A stretch of 42,981 nucleotides of DNA, from positions 1 through 42,981 of the forward strand of contig JAGBTV010000024.1 in assembly GCA_017631155.1 (NCBI GenBank), in the 5' to 3' direction. The notes beneath the pieces were generated by a model. It did no database searches. It worked only from the letters and a program-made list of their open reading frames with translations, and had not been told where the DNA came from. Below, one piece after another: positions 6,531-14,896 of the stretch. Every line of letters starts with the position of its first letter. The first letter of the stretch is position 1. Both the position numbers and the translations under genes were made by a program. The DNA is from Oscillospiraceae bacterium. GTDB lineage: Bacteria > Bacillota > Clostridia > Oscillospirales > Oscillospiraceae.

Positions 6531-6599
6531 TTTTAATCTTTTTACATATTTAATGTTATGCCTGCCAAAATATTAGAAAACAATTTGGAGGCATTCATT

Positions 6600-7568
6600 A
6601 TGTGCACGGCAATTTCATACCGAGCCAACAAATTCTATTTTGGCAGAACATTAGATCACGATGAATCCTATGAAGAAGAAGTTACGGTAATCCCGCGGCA
6701 CTTCCCACTTCCGCACCTTAGCAGTCCTGCAGATCATTATGCCATTGTAGGCATGGCACATATTGTAAATAACTATCCTCTTCTTTATGATGGTGTCAAC
6801 GAAAAAGGTCTTGCTATGGCAGGCTTAAATTTTGTAGGTTTTTCCCACTATTCGGCGCCTGGGGATGATGCAAATAACATTCCGGCCTATGCTTTCATCA
6901 GTTCCATCTTAGGGGCCTGTGCCAGTGTCGTGGAAGTAAAATCATTTTTGGAAAATATTCGCATTACAAACGAAAACTACAGTGATGATCTGCCAAGTCC
7001 GCATTTACATTGGATCATAGCAGACAAAACGGAATCTATTACTGTAGAATCCTGTGCAGATGGTCTTCATATCCACAATAACCCTTTGGGCATACTGACA
7101 AATAACCCGCCCTTTCCCCAACAGTTATTGCATTTGAGTAACTTTATGATGCTTACCGAAAAACCGCCGCGGAACAATTTCCCCGGCACGACGGATCTTT
7201 CTGTCTACAGTAACGGAATGGGCGCTATCGGCCTTCCTGGCGACTTTTCTTCCCAATCCCGTTTTGTAAGAGCCTCCTTTCTCTGCGGAAGCGCAGCGAG
7301 GGAATCCACAGAAAGCGGCTGCATTACGCAGTTTTTTCACATTTTAGATTCTGTCGCGCAGATTGACGGTTGCTGTCAGCTCCCAAACGGAAATTATGAA
7401 AAAACAGTTTACAGTAGCTGCTGTAATTGTGAGGAAGGTATCTATTACTACACCTCTTACAGCAACAGACAGGTCTCGGCTATTCACATGCACAACTGCG
7501 AACTTAAATCCAATCAACTGTTTCGGTATCCTTTGCTTTTAAAGCAACAAATTAAAAACCAAAACTGA
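6600..7568 (+). CDS. bsh: Bile salt hydrolase (choloylglycine hydrolase family)
   Basis: This 322-residue Ntn-hydrolase removes glycine or taurine from conjugated bile acids. The start is ATG 6600 with GGAGG at 6587-6591, giving MCTAIS. Removal of Met exposes the nucleophile Cys2; the longer frame upstream would bury it. Active-site residues align with the C. perfringens enzyme: C2, R16, D19, N77 (AGLNF), N168 (LTNNP) and R221 (SRFVR). The C-terminal YSSCCNCEEGIYYYTSY block is also typical. There is no signal peptide, so it is cytoplasmic. It is a single gene, placed just after the tRNA-tail elements, with no transporter beside it. Penicillin V acylase activity is the main alternative, but the GLPGDFSSxSRF block favours bile salts. 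Confidence 0.92.
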   Translation: MCTAISYRANKFYFGRTLDHDESYEEEVTVIPRHFPLPHLSSPADHYAIVGMAHIVNNYPLLYDGVNEKGLAMAGLNFVGFSHYSAPGDDANNIPAYAFISSILGACASVVEVKSFLENIRITNENYSDDLPSPHLHWIIADKTESITVESCADGLHIHNNPLGILTNNPPFPQQLLHLSNFMMLTEKPPRNNFPGTTDLSVYSNGMGAIGLPGDFSSQSRFVRASFLCGSAARESTESGCITQFFHILDSVAQIDGCCQLPNGNYEKTVYSSCCNCEEGIYYYTSYSNRQVSAIHMHNCELKSNQLFRYPLLLKQQIKNQN

Positions 7569-7587
7569 TTCTCAAATTCTTTTTGCG

Positions 7588-7616
7588 TTGACAACAATGT
7601 ACACCCATGCTAGAAT
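7588..7616 (+). promoter_or_regulatory. Promoter of the alpha/beta hydrolase gene
   Basis: TTGACA (7588-7593), 17 bp, TAGAAT (7611-7616) with an extended TGC. The region resembles the tRNA-Pro(GGG) promoter, sharing ACAATGTA and TGCTAGAATA. Confidence 0.85.
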
Positions 7617-7646
7617 ATCTCCAGAATATAAACTGGAGGCTGCAAA

Positions 7647-8459
7647 ATGCTAAACTATTTTTCCTTCGTCCCGGAAGGTGTTAACGGCTGTAAAGTAGAG
7701 GCTTATCTGCAAGAAAGCTGGCGTTCGAATGAGATTGCCGCACGCAAGGTTCCGTCCGTGATCGTCTGTCCCGGCGGTGGTTACTGCAGTATATCCGACA
7801 GAGAGCAGTTTCCCGTTGGCCGAGAATTTCTTGCAGCAGGTTACCATGTGTTTATCCTGACATATTCCGTGAATGAAGATGCGAGAAATTTCAATCCACT
7901 GTGTCAGTTGGCCGCAACCATTTCTCACATCCGCAAGCATGCTGAGGAATGGATGGCTGACCCTGATAAAATCGCTGTCAGCGGCTTCTCTGCCGGCGGT
8001 CACCTGGCCGCTTCTATTGGTACCCTTGCCTTATCTGAAGAATTTCAGAAGGTTTGGTGTGGAGACAGCAACATTCTGCCCAATGCCATGGTGCTGGCTT
8101 ATCCGGTTCTGTTAGCCAACGAGTTTGCCCATGCGGGTACAATTCGAAATGTCAGTGGTTGTGGTGTTGGCACAGAAACTTACCGCTACTTCGGTCTCGA
8201 TCAGCATGTCTGTAAGCAAACGCCCCCAACCTTCCTTTGGCACACCGTAGAAGACCAAGTCGTTCCTGTGGAAAACAGTCTTCAATTTGCATCTGCGCTG
8301 TATAGAGTTGGTGTTCCCTTTGAGCTGCATGTTTTCCCGGAAGGCAAGCACGGAATGTCTACCTGTACACAAGAGGTTGATGCCTACCATCCCCACAACG
8401 CCCGGTGGGTATCTTGGGCGATTGCTTGGCTGAATCAAATTTTCGGCTTTACAAAATAA
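7647..8459 (+). CDS. Alpha/beta hydrolase, acetyl-esterase/lipase-like
   Basis: This 270-residue single-domain hydrolase has an oxyanion-hole motif CPGGGY (41-46), a nucleophile elbow GFSAGG (S115), an acid D203 (VEDQVVP) and a histidine H235 (GKHGMS). These define the HSL/BD-FAE-like esterases that often deacetylate xylan or other acylated sugars. There is no signal peptide, so the substrate would be an imported small molecule. CTGGAGG precedes the ATG by 7 nt. It is transcribed alone from the promoter just upstream and ends at a strong hairpin. Confidence 0.85.
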   Translation: MLNYFSFVPEGVNGCKVEAYLQESWRSNEIAARKVPSVIVCPGGGYCSISDREQFPVGREFLAAGYHVFILTYSVNEDARNFNPLCQLAATISHIRKHAEEWMADPDKIAVSGFSAGGHLAASIGTLALSEEFQKVWCGDSNILPNAMVLAYPVLLANEFAHAGTIRNVSGCGVGTETYRYFGLDQHVCKQTPPTFLWHTVEDQVVPVENSLQFASALYRVGVPFELHVFPEGKHGMSTCTQEVDAYHPHNARWVSWAIAWLNQIFGFTK

Positions 8460-8465
8460 TTTACG

Positions 8466-8498
8466 AAAGGCAGGACCCCAAAAGGGTCCTGCCTTTTA
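8466..8498. terminator. Convergent bidirectional terminator
   Basis: AAAGGCAGGACCC and GGGTCCTGCCTTT pair perfectly around CAAAA. It lies between the convergent hydrolase and rlmA-like genes. Confidence 0.9.
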
Positions 8499-9302
8499 CT
8501 ATTTTACATATTCTCCAATAACAAATTCGATTTTTGTTTCCAAAGTGTCGATACAGTTTAGTTTTTCTTTATCTTGCATGCTGGTATGGAAATAATAAGG
8601 CGTCATACGAAACACTGCATCGATATCTTCCTGAGATACCAATCGGATATCTGCAGAAATTTTGGTTTTAGACTGAAGTTTCAAGACATTGGTTTCCGGC
8701 AGTTTCTCGTCATTCAGGTAGGGTGTTTCATAAAGCAGCTTTTTGAGTCCGTACAAATGATAGTTTCCCGGTACGACAGTGTAGAATCGTCCGGTATCTT
8801 TTAATACGCGGGAGAATTCCGCCTCTTGAAACGGTGCGAACAGATGCACAGCATAGTCAAAAGAGCCGTCTGCCACAGGAATATGGGCTAAGTTTGCCAC
8901 AAAGCAAGCTGTATTTCCGCGCTTTGCCGCCAAGCGTATCATTTCCCTGGAAATATCAAATCCATACACTTGTAGGCCGGGATTCTCTGCAATGGCAGAT
9001 GTATAATACCCTTCACCACAGCAGATGTCCAGCAAAGTACCGTGACATTGGGCAAAAAGAGATTTCAAATAGTCCTGAAGAGGTTTATAGTAACCCTTGT
9101 TCAGGAAATCCCGCCGGCACCTGGCGGATACTTTATCGTCACCAATACGGTCGCCGTTTTTGTTAGAACGCAGCAGATTCACATAGCCCTCTTTGGCAAT
9201 ATCAAAGCTGTGGCCATTTGGGCAGGACATGGTTCTATCAAAAACCGACAATTGTTCTTTGCATATGGGGCAACACAGCAAAAACGCACTGTTTAAGTCC
9301 AT
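8499..9302 (-). CDS. rlmA: RlmA-type 23S rRNA (guanine-N1) methyltransferase
   Basis: This 267-residue protein begins with a zinc ribbon (C11, C14, C27, H31 in CCPICKEQL...CPNGHSFD) followed by EGYVNLL. A class I SAM-methyltransferase fold follows, with motif I LLDICCGEGYYT. That order is specific to RlmA-family enzymes, which methylate N1 of a guanine in helix 35 of 23S rRNA (G745 or G748). The start codon overlaps the glgB stop by one base (TAATG), so it is coupled to that gene. The target base cannot be told from the sequence. Confidence 0.87.
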   Translation of the reverse strand: MDLNSAFLLCCPICKEQLSVFDRTMSCPNGHSFDIAKEGYVNLLRSNKNGDRIGDDKVSARCRRDFLNKGYYKPLQDYLKSLFAQCHGTLLDICCGEGYYTSAIAENPGLQVYGFDISREMIRLAAKRGNTACFVANLAHIPVADGSFDYAVHLFAPFQEAEFSRVLKDTGRFYTVVPGNYHLYGLKKLLYETPYLNDEKLPETNVLKLQSKTKISADIRLVSQEDIDAVFRMTPYYFHTSMQDKEKLNCIDTLETKIEFVIGEYVK

Positions 9303-11287
9303 TACTTCCCTTTCTTCAGCACAATGGCTGTTCTGTTCGGTAAATACATCAAAAATCCAATTCTTCCATCGGGATGTTTTCGTGCATAATAGGACTGGTG
9401 GTACACCCGGCCTTGTCCACCGTAACAGTAATCGTCGGTAGACATAGCAACCTGATATTTTCCCGGTGATGCCGTTGGTACAAAATAGCCTTCATAGGAG
9501 CGATTGGGATCAAAATTAAATACAAAGGTGCCTCCACCTTTTTTGTAAACCATTACATTGTCAGAATTGTGTATCAAAAGCTGACGATCCTGACCTTTGA
9601 TAACCCTATGCTTACGGGCAAATACAACCATCGCCTTTTCAAATTCATTGAGGAATTGGTACTTCAGATCCGGATTGTCCGCAAGACTCCATTGCCGTCG
9701 GCAGTAATGGTAACTCCAGCCATTACCTTCCCTGGGAAAATCGATCCATTCCGGATGTCCAAATTCATTACCCATAAAGGTAAGATAACCTTCTCCACCC
9801 AAACTCATGGTGAGTAACCGCAGCATTTTATGGAGTGCCATACCCCGCTCAATGGTCAAATCGGTATTGTTCTTTTCCATAGACCAATACATTTGCTGGT
9901 CACAAAGGCGGAACATGATGGTTTTATCTCCTACCAATGCCTGGTCATGGGATTCACAGTAACCAATCGTTTTCTCTCCGGGACGGCGATTCGCAAGCTC
10001 ATAGTAGATTTGATTCAAATCCCAGTCTTCATCCTTATGCTCCTTCAGCAGACGTATCCACATATCGGGAACACCCATAGCAAGGCGATAATCAAAACCG
10101 ATGCCTCCATCTTCGATGGGCAGACACAACCCCGGCATTGCAGACATATCCTCTGCAATCATAACAGCATCAGGGTTGATACTCCGAACCATCTCATTGG
10201 CCAATTGCAGATAAGTCACTGCGTCAACATCTGTATTCATAGAGAAATACATAGCGGGTCCTGTAAAAGCGGTACCCAAACCATGGTCATGGTAGAGCAT
10301 GGAAGTAACGCCGTCGAAGCGGAAACCATCAAAATGGTACTCTTCTAACCAGAACTTCAAATTGGACAACAAGAAATGGAGAACTTCCGGTTTCCCGTAA
10401 TTAAAACACTTAGTTCCCCAGGCGCTGTGGTTGCCTCTGGGACCGTCGTGGAAAAACTGATAAGATGTTCCGTCAAATTCATTTAAGCCCTCGCGGGTGT
10501 TCTTGGAGGCGTGGGAGTGGACGACATCCAACAAAACTGCAATGCCCATTCCATGGGCTGTATTAATCAGTTCCTTTAACTCCTCAGGCGTACCAAACCG
10601 AGAGGAAGCTGCAAAGAAGTTTGTAACCTGATAACCAAAAGAAGCATAATAGGGATGCTCCATGATAGCCATGATCTGAAGGGTGTTATAACCTAATGCC
10701 TTTACACGGGGGAGCACATTTTCGCGAAATTCCGCATATGTTCCTACTTTCCCCTCTTCCTGAGCCATACCAATATGACATTCGTAAATAAACAGGGATT
10801 TTGAGGGTGCAAAACCGGCATCCGTCCAGGAAAAGGTTTTCTCCGGAATATGGATCATCGCGCTCCATGCTGTTGTTTCCGGATCCTGAACCACATAATT
10901 GGCATAAAGAGGAATTCTCTCTAATTCCTGACCATCATGAACAACGATTACAGAAACCCGCTGCCCATTTCTCAGGGCATCTTTTCCCGGAAGGAACAGC
11001 TCAAATACACCGTTTTCAAGGCATGTCATTGGATAAGCATGGCGATCCCAACCGCAAAAGTCACCGGTAAGGTACATCGCCTGGGCAGCAGGTGCCCACT
11101 CACGATAATACCAGCCATCATTCTCTCTGTGAAAGCCAAAATAATGATGTCCATTGGCATAATCAGCCAAGGTCATTTCCGGCGGCAAAATTCTCTCTTT
11201 CGTGGCCGCGTAGTTATCCATACGAAGCTGAATATCCCCCGCAAAGGGCTGCAAAGAAGAATCCTGTTTTAAGATACGCAAATCCAT
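9302..11287 (-). CDS. glgB: 1,4-alpha-glucan branching enzyme, eukaryotic-type GH13
   Basis: This 661-residue enzyme cuts alpha-1,4 glucan and re-attaches the chain by an alpha-1,6 link. Blocks in order are a CBM48-like N-domain (about 45-150), AIMEHPYYASFGYQV, DVVHSHASKN, GFRFDGVTSML (nucleophile Asp), MIAEDMSAMPG (acid Glu), YCESHDQALVGDK and GNEFGHPEWIDFPR. These blocks are almost those of animal, fungal and plant branching enzymes rather than the E. coli GlgB type. The ATG at 11287 follows AAGGTGG by 7 nt; a TTG at 11308 is less likely. It is the second gene of an HD hydrolase-glgB-rlmA operon. No other glycogen gene is nearby. Confidence 0.92.
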   Translation of the reverse strand: MDLRILKQDSSLQPFAGDIQLRMDNYAATKERILPPEMTLADYANGHHYFGFHRENDGWYYREWAPAAQAMYLTGDFCGWDRHAYPMTCLENGVFELFLPGKDALRNGQRVSVIVVHDGQELERIPLYANYVVQDPETTAWSAMIHIPEKTFSWTDAGFAPSKSLFIYECHIGMAQEEGKVGTYAEFRENVLPRVKALGYNTLQIMAIMEHPYYASFGYQVTNFFAASSRFGTPEELKELINTAHGMGIAVLLDVVHSHASKNTREGLNEFDGTSYQFFHDGPRGNHSAWGTKCFNYGKPEVLHFLLSNLKFWLEEYHFDGFRFDGVTSMLYHDHGLGTAFTGPAMYFSMNTDVDAVTYLQLANEMVRSINPDAVMIAEDMSAMPGLCLPIEDGGIGFDYRLAMGVPDMWIRLLKEHKDEDWDLNQIYYELANRRPGEKTIGYCESHDQALVGDKTIMFRLCDQQMYWSMEKNNTDLTIERGMALHKMLRLLTMSLGGEGYLTFMGNEFGHPEWIDFPREGNGWSYHYCRRQWSLADNPDLKYQFLNEFEKAMVVFARKHRVIKGQDRQLLIHNSDNVMVYKKGGGTFVFNFDPNRSYEGYFVPTASPGKYQVAMSTDDYCYGGQGRVYHQSYYARKHPDGRIGFLMYLPNRTAIVLKKGK

Positions 11288-11311
11288 GAAACTGCCACCT
11301 TTCCGCAAAAA

Positions 11312-11968
11312 TTAAACAAGCTGCTGACCGTTGATTAAGAGTTTGAATTTCAACCCCAAGGACTGGGCTGCCTGGCGGCACAAAATCATCCGATTCATAA
11401 AAATCTCAAAATAATCCATTACAGAACTAAATTGAGTATCTACGGTCAAAACCAGCTGAAGTATATTTTCACCGGGAATGATCTCAAGCTTGGAGTCTGT
11501 AACGGAATAGTTTACACGGTCATGAATGTCAAATTTACTGGTATCCTTGGCCCGAACACGACTGCGTCGAACATCAGACTTGTCCGCCAGGATCAAAGCC
11601 GCCGCTACCGGATTCACAGGTACACCGGTTCCTTCGTCATGGTTACCGATAGCGGAAACAATCAACGCGATCTCCTCCGGGGGAAATGCCATGTTGTCAA
11701 GAATACGAAATGCCATAACTGCACCGCTTTGGCTATGATCCGTACGATTGACTACATTCCCGATATCATGCATATACCCGGCTATTTTCCCCAGTTCAAC
11801 CGTTCTGTCATCCAGGCCTAATGTGTGAAGAATATATTCGGCTGTTTCTGCAACTCTTGTAACATGAGAAAAACTGTGCTCAGTATAACCTAAAACCGCT
11901 AATGCAGCATCTGCATGGGAAATATAGGTTTTGATGGCAGCATCTTCTTTTACCTGTTCATAAGTCAT
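11312..11968 (-). CDS. HD-domain phosphohydrolase
   Basis: This 218-residue protein shows the HD signature: H35 in HSFSH, then YMHDIGNVV (H67, D68) and later GNHDEG and LADKSDV. It should bind one or two metals and hydrolyse a phosphate ester, nucleotide or cyclic nucleotide; the substrate cannot be read from sequence. A C-terminal beta-rich segment (about 150-215) has no motif I know. The start at 11968 has an AGGGGGTG ribosome site; upstream in-frame codons fall in the promoter. It lies 24 bp before glgB in the same operon. Confidence 0.8.
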   Translation of the reverse strand: MTYEQVKEDAAIKTYISHADAALAVLGYTEHSFSHVTRVAETAEYILHTLGLDDRTVELGKIAGYMHDIGNVVNRTDHSQSGAVMAFRILDNMAFPPEEIALIVSAIGNHDEGTGVPVNPVAAALILADKSDVRRSRVRAKDTSKFDIHDRVNYSVTDSKLEIIPGENILQLVLTVDTQFSSVMDYFEIFMNRMILCRQAAQSLGLKFKLLINGQQLV

Positions 11969-11990
11969 ACATTCACCCCCTTTTAGCTTT

Positions 11991-12019
11991 AGTATACCTT
12001 CTTTTAACCATGATTGCAA
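11991..12019 (-). promoter_or_regulatory. Promoter of the HD-glgB-rlmA operon
   Basis: On the minus strand TTGCAA (12014-12019) is separated by 17 bp from TATACT (complement of 11991-11996). A perfect-looking hairpin abuts the -35 box. Confidence 0.65.
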
Positions 12020-12047
12020 TACCGGAATGACAAAGTCATCCCGGTAT
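12019..12047 (-). terminator. Hairpin downstream of asnB
   Basis: ATACCGGAATGAC and GTCATCCCGGTAT pair over 13 positions (one G-T) around AAA. No T run follows, so termination would be weak. It lies between asnB and the next promoter and touches that promoter's -35 box. Confidence 0.55.
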
Positions 12048-12081
12048 AGTGTCGTCTATTCACACTGGTTTTATAACCAAT

Positions 12082-13893
12082 TTATATTTGAACATCCACT
12101 GCGTACCGTTCCAGCCAATGGTTGATCTGCAGCAAATACGCAATCGTTTGAGGTCTTCGCATAAGCTGACCGTACCAGGGCCACATCGGTTCTTCTTCCA
12201 AGATACCTTTGACCATATCCTTGCGGAGCAAAGAAAATAGAGGCGCATCCTTTTGCCGCAAAAGATCCTGAAGCCGTTGTGATACCAGTTTCAAATATTT
12301 AGGATCGTGGGTTTTGGGATAGGGACTCTTTTGCCGCCACAACACTTCATTTGGCAATACGCCGTTCATAGCATACCGCAGCAATCCCTTTTCTTTTCCA
12401 TTGTAATCTTTAAACTCCCAGGGAACACCGTATAAATACTCTGCTATCCGGTGATCGCAGAAAGGCACACGGACCTCCAAGCCGGAATACATGCTCATTC
12501 TGTCCTTTCTGTCCAAAAGCGTCTGCATGAACCAGCGTAGATTCAGGTTCATCATTTCTTTCATTCTGCGTTCTAAGGGAGGTGTTCCCGGCAGAATATC
12601 ACTTTCTGCACAGGTTTTTCGGTAGCGATCCAAAATGTATTCCTTGCCACGGGTTGGAGACACCATCATTTCACAACGCTGTGCCGTATTTTGCGCCCAG
12701 GGAAAACCATTCAGATCCCGGATCTCCGGGTCGCGATACCAGGGGTAGCCACCGAAAATCTCGTCTGCACATTCCCCGGAAAGCGCAACTGTAACATGCT
12801 CTCGAATTTTCCGGCAGAATCGCAACAAAGAAATATCCACATCTGCCATACCCGGAAGGTCTCTTGCCGCCACAGCCTCTTCCAAAGAGTCAAGCAATTC
12901 CTCCGGTGAAAGGACGCACCAATGATGTTCTGTTCCCAAGGTATTTTGCATCATGCGAATATAGGTTCCATCGGAATTGGGTTGGAACTTCTCCGGCGTA
13001 AAATACAGATCGTTGTTAACATAGTCTACAGAAAATGTTTTTAACCGCCCCCCCTGCTCTTTCATGGCAGAAGCGCAAAGGGATGTAATCAGACTGGAAT
13101 CCAAGCCGCCGGAAAGGAACGTGCCGATGGGTACATCAGAAATCATTTGCCTGCGAATCGCATCCGATACCAAATAACGAACTTTCTGCGCAGTTTCCTC
13201 AAAGGGATCTGTATGGGGTCTGTCAGTTAGCCGCCAATAGCGGTTAATTGTCAGCTTGCCACAATAATATTTGGCGGAGCAACCACCTTCCAGCTCCTCT
13301 ATCCCCCGAAAGACGCCACAACCCGGGGTTCTCCCAGGACCAAGGAGAATAATTTCCGCCACACCGGTCTCATCCAGTTCTGCCCTTACTGTTGGGTATG
13401 CCAATATAGTTTTTAACTCTGATGCAAACAGCAGTCCGCCATCATGAAGCTTGAAGAACAGTGGCTTCACACCCATGCGATCTCTTGCCAAAAAAAGCTT
13501 TCTCTCGCCATGCTCCCATATAGCAAAGGCAAAAATGCCGTTTAGTTTATCAAGAACATCATTCTGCCATTGGGCATAGGCATGGAGCAGCACCTCTGTG
13601 TCTGAATGACTTTGAAATTCATGACCCAGTATTTTGAGTTCCTGCCGCAGTTCCTCTGTATTATATAATTCACCGTTATAAACTATCGTATATTCCTTCC
13701 CCTGCCAACACAGATGCATTGGCTGTACGCCGCCTTCCGGATCAATTACTGTTAATCTGGAATGAAGGAGACAACAATCCCTATCAATATAGGAGCCTTG
13801 TGCATCCGGTCCTCTGCGACGCATTGTCGAAAGCATATTGCTCACAATAGAATCGTCCATCGGTAAACCGATAATTCCAGCAATCGCGCACAT
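12082..13893 (-). CDS. asnB: Asparagine synthase (glutamine-hydrolysing)
   Basis: This 603-residue protein converts aspartate to asparagine using glutamine nitrogen and ATP. The start is set at ATG 13893, preceded by AAAGGAGG, which gives MCAIAGIIG with Cys2 as the glutaminase nucleophile; earlier in-frame starts would mask it. The class II amidotransferase domain (1-200) shows YNGELYN and SDTEVLL. The synthetase domain has the PP-loop SGGLDSS (near residue 260), SGECADEIFGGYPWY and the late YPKTHDP. Length and layout are those of the AsnB family. It is alone on its strand and diverges from the next gene over 98 bp. Confidence 0.93.
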   Translation of the reverse strand: MCAIAGIIGLPMDDSIVSNMLSTMRRRGPDAQGSYIDRDCCLLHSRLTVIDPEGGVQPMHLCWQGKEYTIVYNGELYNTEELRQELKILGHEFQSHSDTEVLLHAYAQWQNDVLDKLNGIFAFAIWEHGERKLFLARDRMGVKPLFFKLHDGGLLFASELKTILAYPTVRAELDETGVAEIILLGPGRTPGCGVFRGIEELEGGCSAKYYCGKLTINRYWRLTDRPHTDPFEETAQKVRYLVSDAIRRQMISDVPIGTFLSGGLDSSLITSLCASAMKEQGGRLKTFSVDYVNNDLYFTPEKFQPNSDGTYIRMMQNTLGTEHHWCVLSPEELLDSLEEAVAARDLPGMADVDISLLRFCRKIREHVTVALSGECADEIFGGYPWYRDPEIRDLNGFPWAQNTAQRCEMMVSPTRGKEYILDRYRKTCAESDILPGTPPLERRMKEMMNLNLRWFMQTLLDRKDRMSMYSGLEVRVPFCDHRIAEYLYGVPWEFKDYNGKEKGLLRYAMNGVLPNEVLWRQKSPYPKTHDPKYLKLVSQRLQDLLRQKDAPLFSLLRKDMVKGILEEEPMWPWYGQLMRRPQTIAYLLQINHWLERYAVDVQI

Positions 13894-13991
13894 AGTACGC
13901 CTCCTTTCTCTGTCCATTGTATGCATCATGCGGAAATAATGGAACGAATAATAACGCTGCTGCTGGAAATAATGTAAGTGGATGATGATAT

Positions 13992-14420
13992 ATGAAAAAT
14001 AATAAGGATATCTTGGGGTCTGTGTTGAAAACTGCGCAAATGGGTCAGACCGGAATCCGCAGTGTAATCAAACAGAATCCCGGTCCCAAATTAGAAAACG
14101 CCTTACAAGAACAGCTTTCTGAATATAACGCCATAGAGCAGGAAGCATATGACATTGCAAAAGTCCGTGGTTGGAAACTGAAAGAGCTTTCCAAAACATC
14201 CAAAATCATGTCAGATATGATGAGTCGGAGTATCCTGATGTACGATCACAATGATTCCCGAATGGCAGCCATGATGATCCAGGGAAATACCCGGGGCATG
14301 ATTAAAGGAATCAAAAATGCCCACAAGCACCACGCTACCGACCCAAAAGTCGAAGCTTTAGCCGCAAAACTGATAAACTGTGAAAATGCAAACATTCAGC
14401 AAATGAAAGACTATCTTTAA
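13992..14420 (+). CDS. All-helical hypothetical protein
   Basis: This 142-residue protein I do not recognise. The sequence is rich in helix formers, with repeated amphipathic stretches (for example EQLSEYNAIEQEAYDIA and MMIQGNTRGMIKGIKNAHKHH) and no signal peptide, membrane helix or cysteine cluster. The pattern E...E at about 45-52, with later H and D residues, is reminiscent of four-helix ferritin-like folds, but the metal ligands are not clear. The ribosome site is weak (GTGGATG), so expression may be low or conditional. It lies directly before the SleC-like genes, separated by a terminator. Confidence 0.7.
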   Translation: MKNNKDILGSVLKTAQMGQTGIRSVIKQNPGPKLENALQEQLSEYNAIEQEAYDIAKVRGWKLKELSKTSKIMSDMMSRSILMYDHNDSRMAAMMIQGNTRGMIKGIKNAHKHHATDPKVEALAAKLINCENANIQQMKDYL

Positions 14421-14421
14421 A

Positions 14422-14455
14422 GTGGGGAAGGTTTTCCTTCCCCGCACCTTTTTAT
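14422..14455 (+). terminator. Terminator of the helical-protein gene
   Basis: GGGGAAGG and CCTTCCCC pair around TTTT and are followed by a T-rich run. Confidence 0.85.
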
Positions 14456-14506
14456 TAAGAACGGCATATCCTATTTTATACGCATCTGTGTAAAGGAGGA
14501 ATTCTT

Positions 14507-14887
14507 CTGAGTGCTTCAGGATACATACAGGTACATGCATATTCCAGCAATGCACAACTCCCATTAAAAGATGTTGCCGTAACCGTTACAGCGCAAGACG
14601 GGACGGTAATTGCCATGCGTCTAACTGACCGCAGCGGCCGTATCGAGCCCATATCCGTTCCGACACCTGCACGGTCTGAAAGCCAATCGCCCGACAGTCC
14701 TGAGATTCCATTTACTGTAGTTAATATAACTGCGCAAATTCGCGGCTATGAATTACTGAGTAATGAGGGGCTTCAAGTTTTTCCGGATACTACAACCGAC
14801 CAAAACCTTGAAATGATTCCCCTGGCAGAACTTCCGGATGCCTGGAGTCAATCAGAAACCTTCCAAACACCAAGACAAAATCTCTAG
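14507..14887 (+). CDS. SleC N-terminal-like (carboxypeptidase-regulatory fold) protein, CTG start
   Basis: The frame runs open from CTG 14507, with AGGAGG at 14494-14499 exactly 7 nt upstream. There is no in-frame ATG, GTG or TTG before ATG 14615, and that ATG has no ribosome site. From CTG the product is about 126 residues and starts SASGYIQVHAYSS, then LPLKDVAVTVTAQDGT and LTDRSGRIEP. This is a beta-sandwich pattern like the N-terminal region of clostridial cortex-lytic SleC precursors. The shorter form would lose the first beta strands. It probably restrains or positions the lytic protein encoded 9 bp downstream. Confidence 0.7.
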   Translation: MSASGYIQVHAYSSNAQLPLKDVAVTVTAQDGTVIAMRLTDRSGRIEPISVPTPARSESQSPDSPEIPFTVVNITAQIRGYELLSNEGLQVFPDTTTDQNLEMIPLAELPDAWSQSETFQTPRQNL

Positions 14888-14896
14888 GAGGTCCTT

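Noticed and set aside
6153-6536. A 127-codon frame across tRNA-Pro(GGG) and the tail elements
   Set aside because: It reads through a tRNA, two terminators and palindromes; its peptide only reflects the repeated tRNA tail.
13894-13991. T-box leader before asnB
   Set aside because: The gap is only 98 bp and has neither the T-box sequence nor a specifier or terminator structure.
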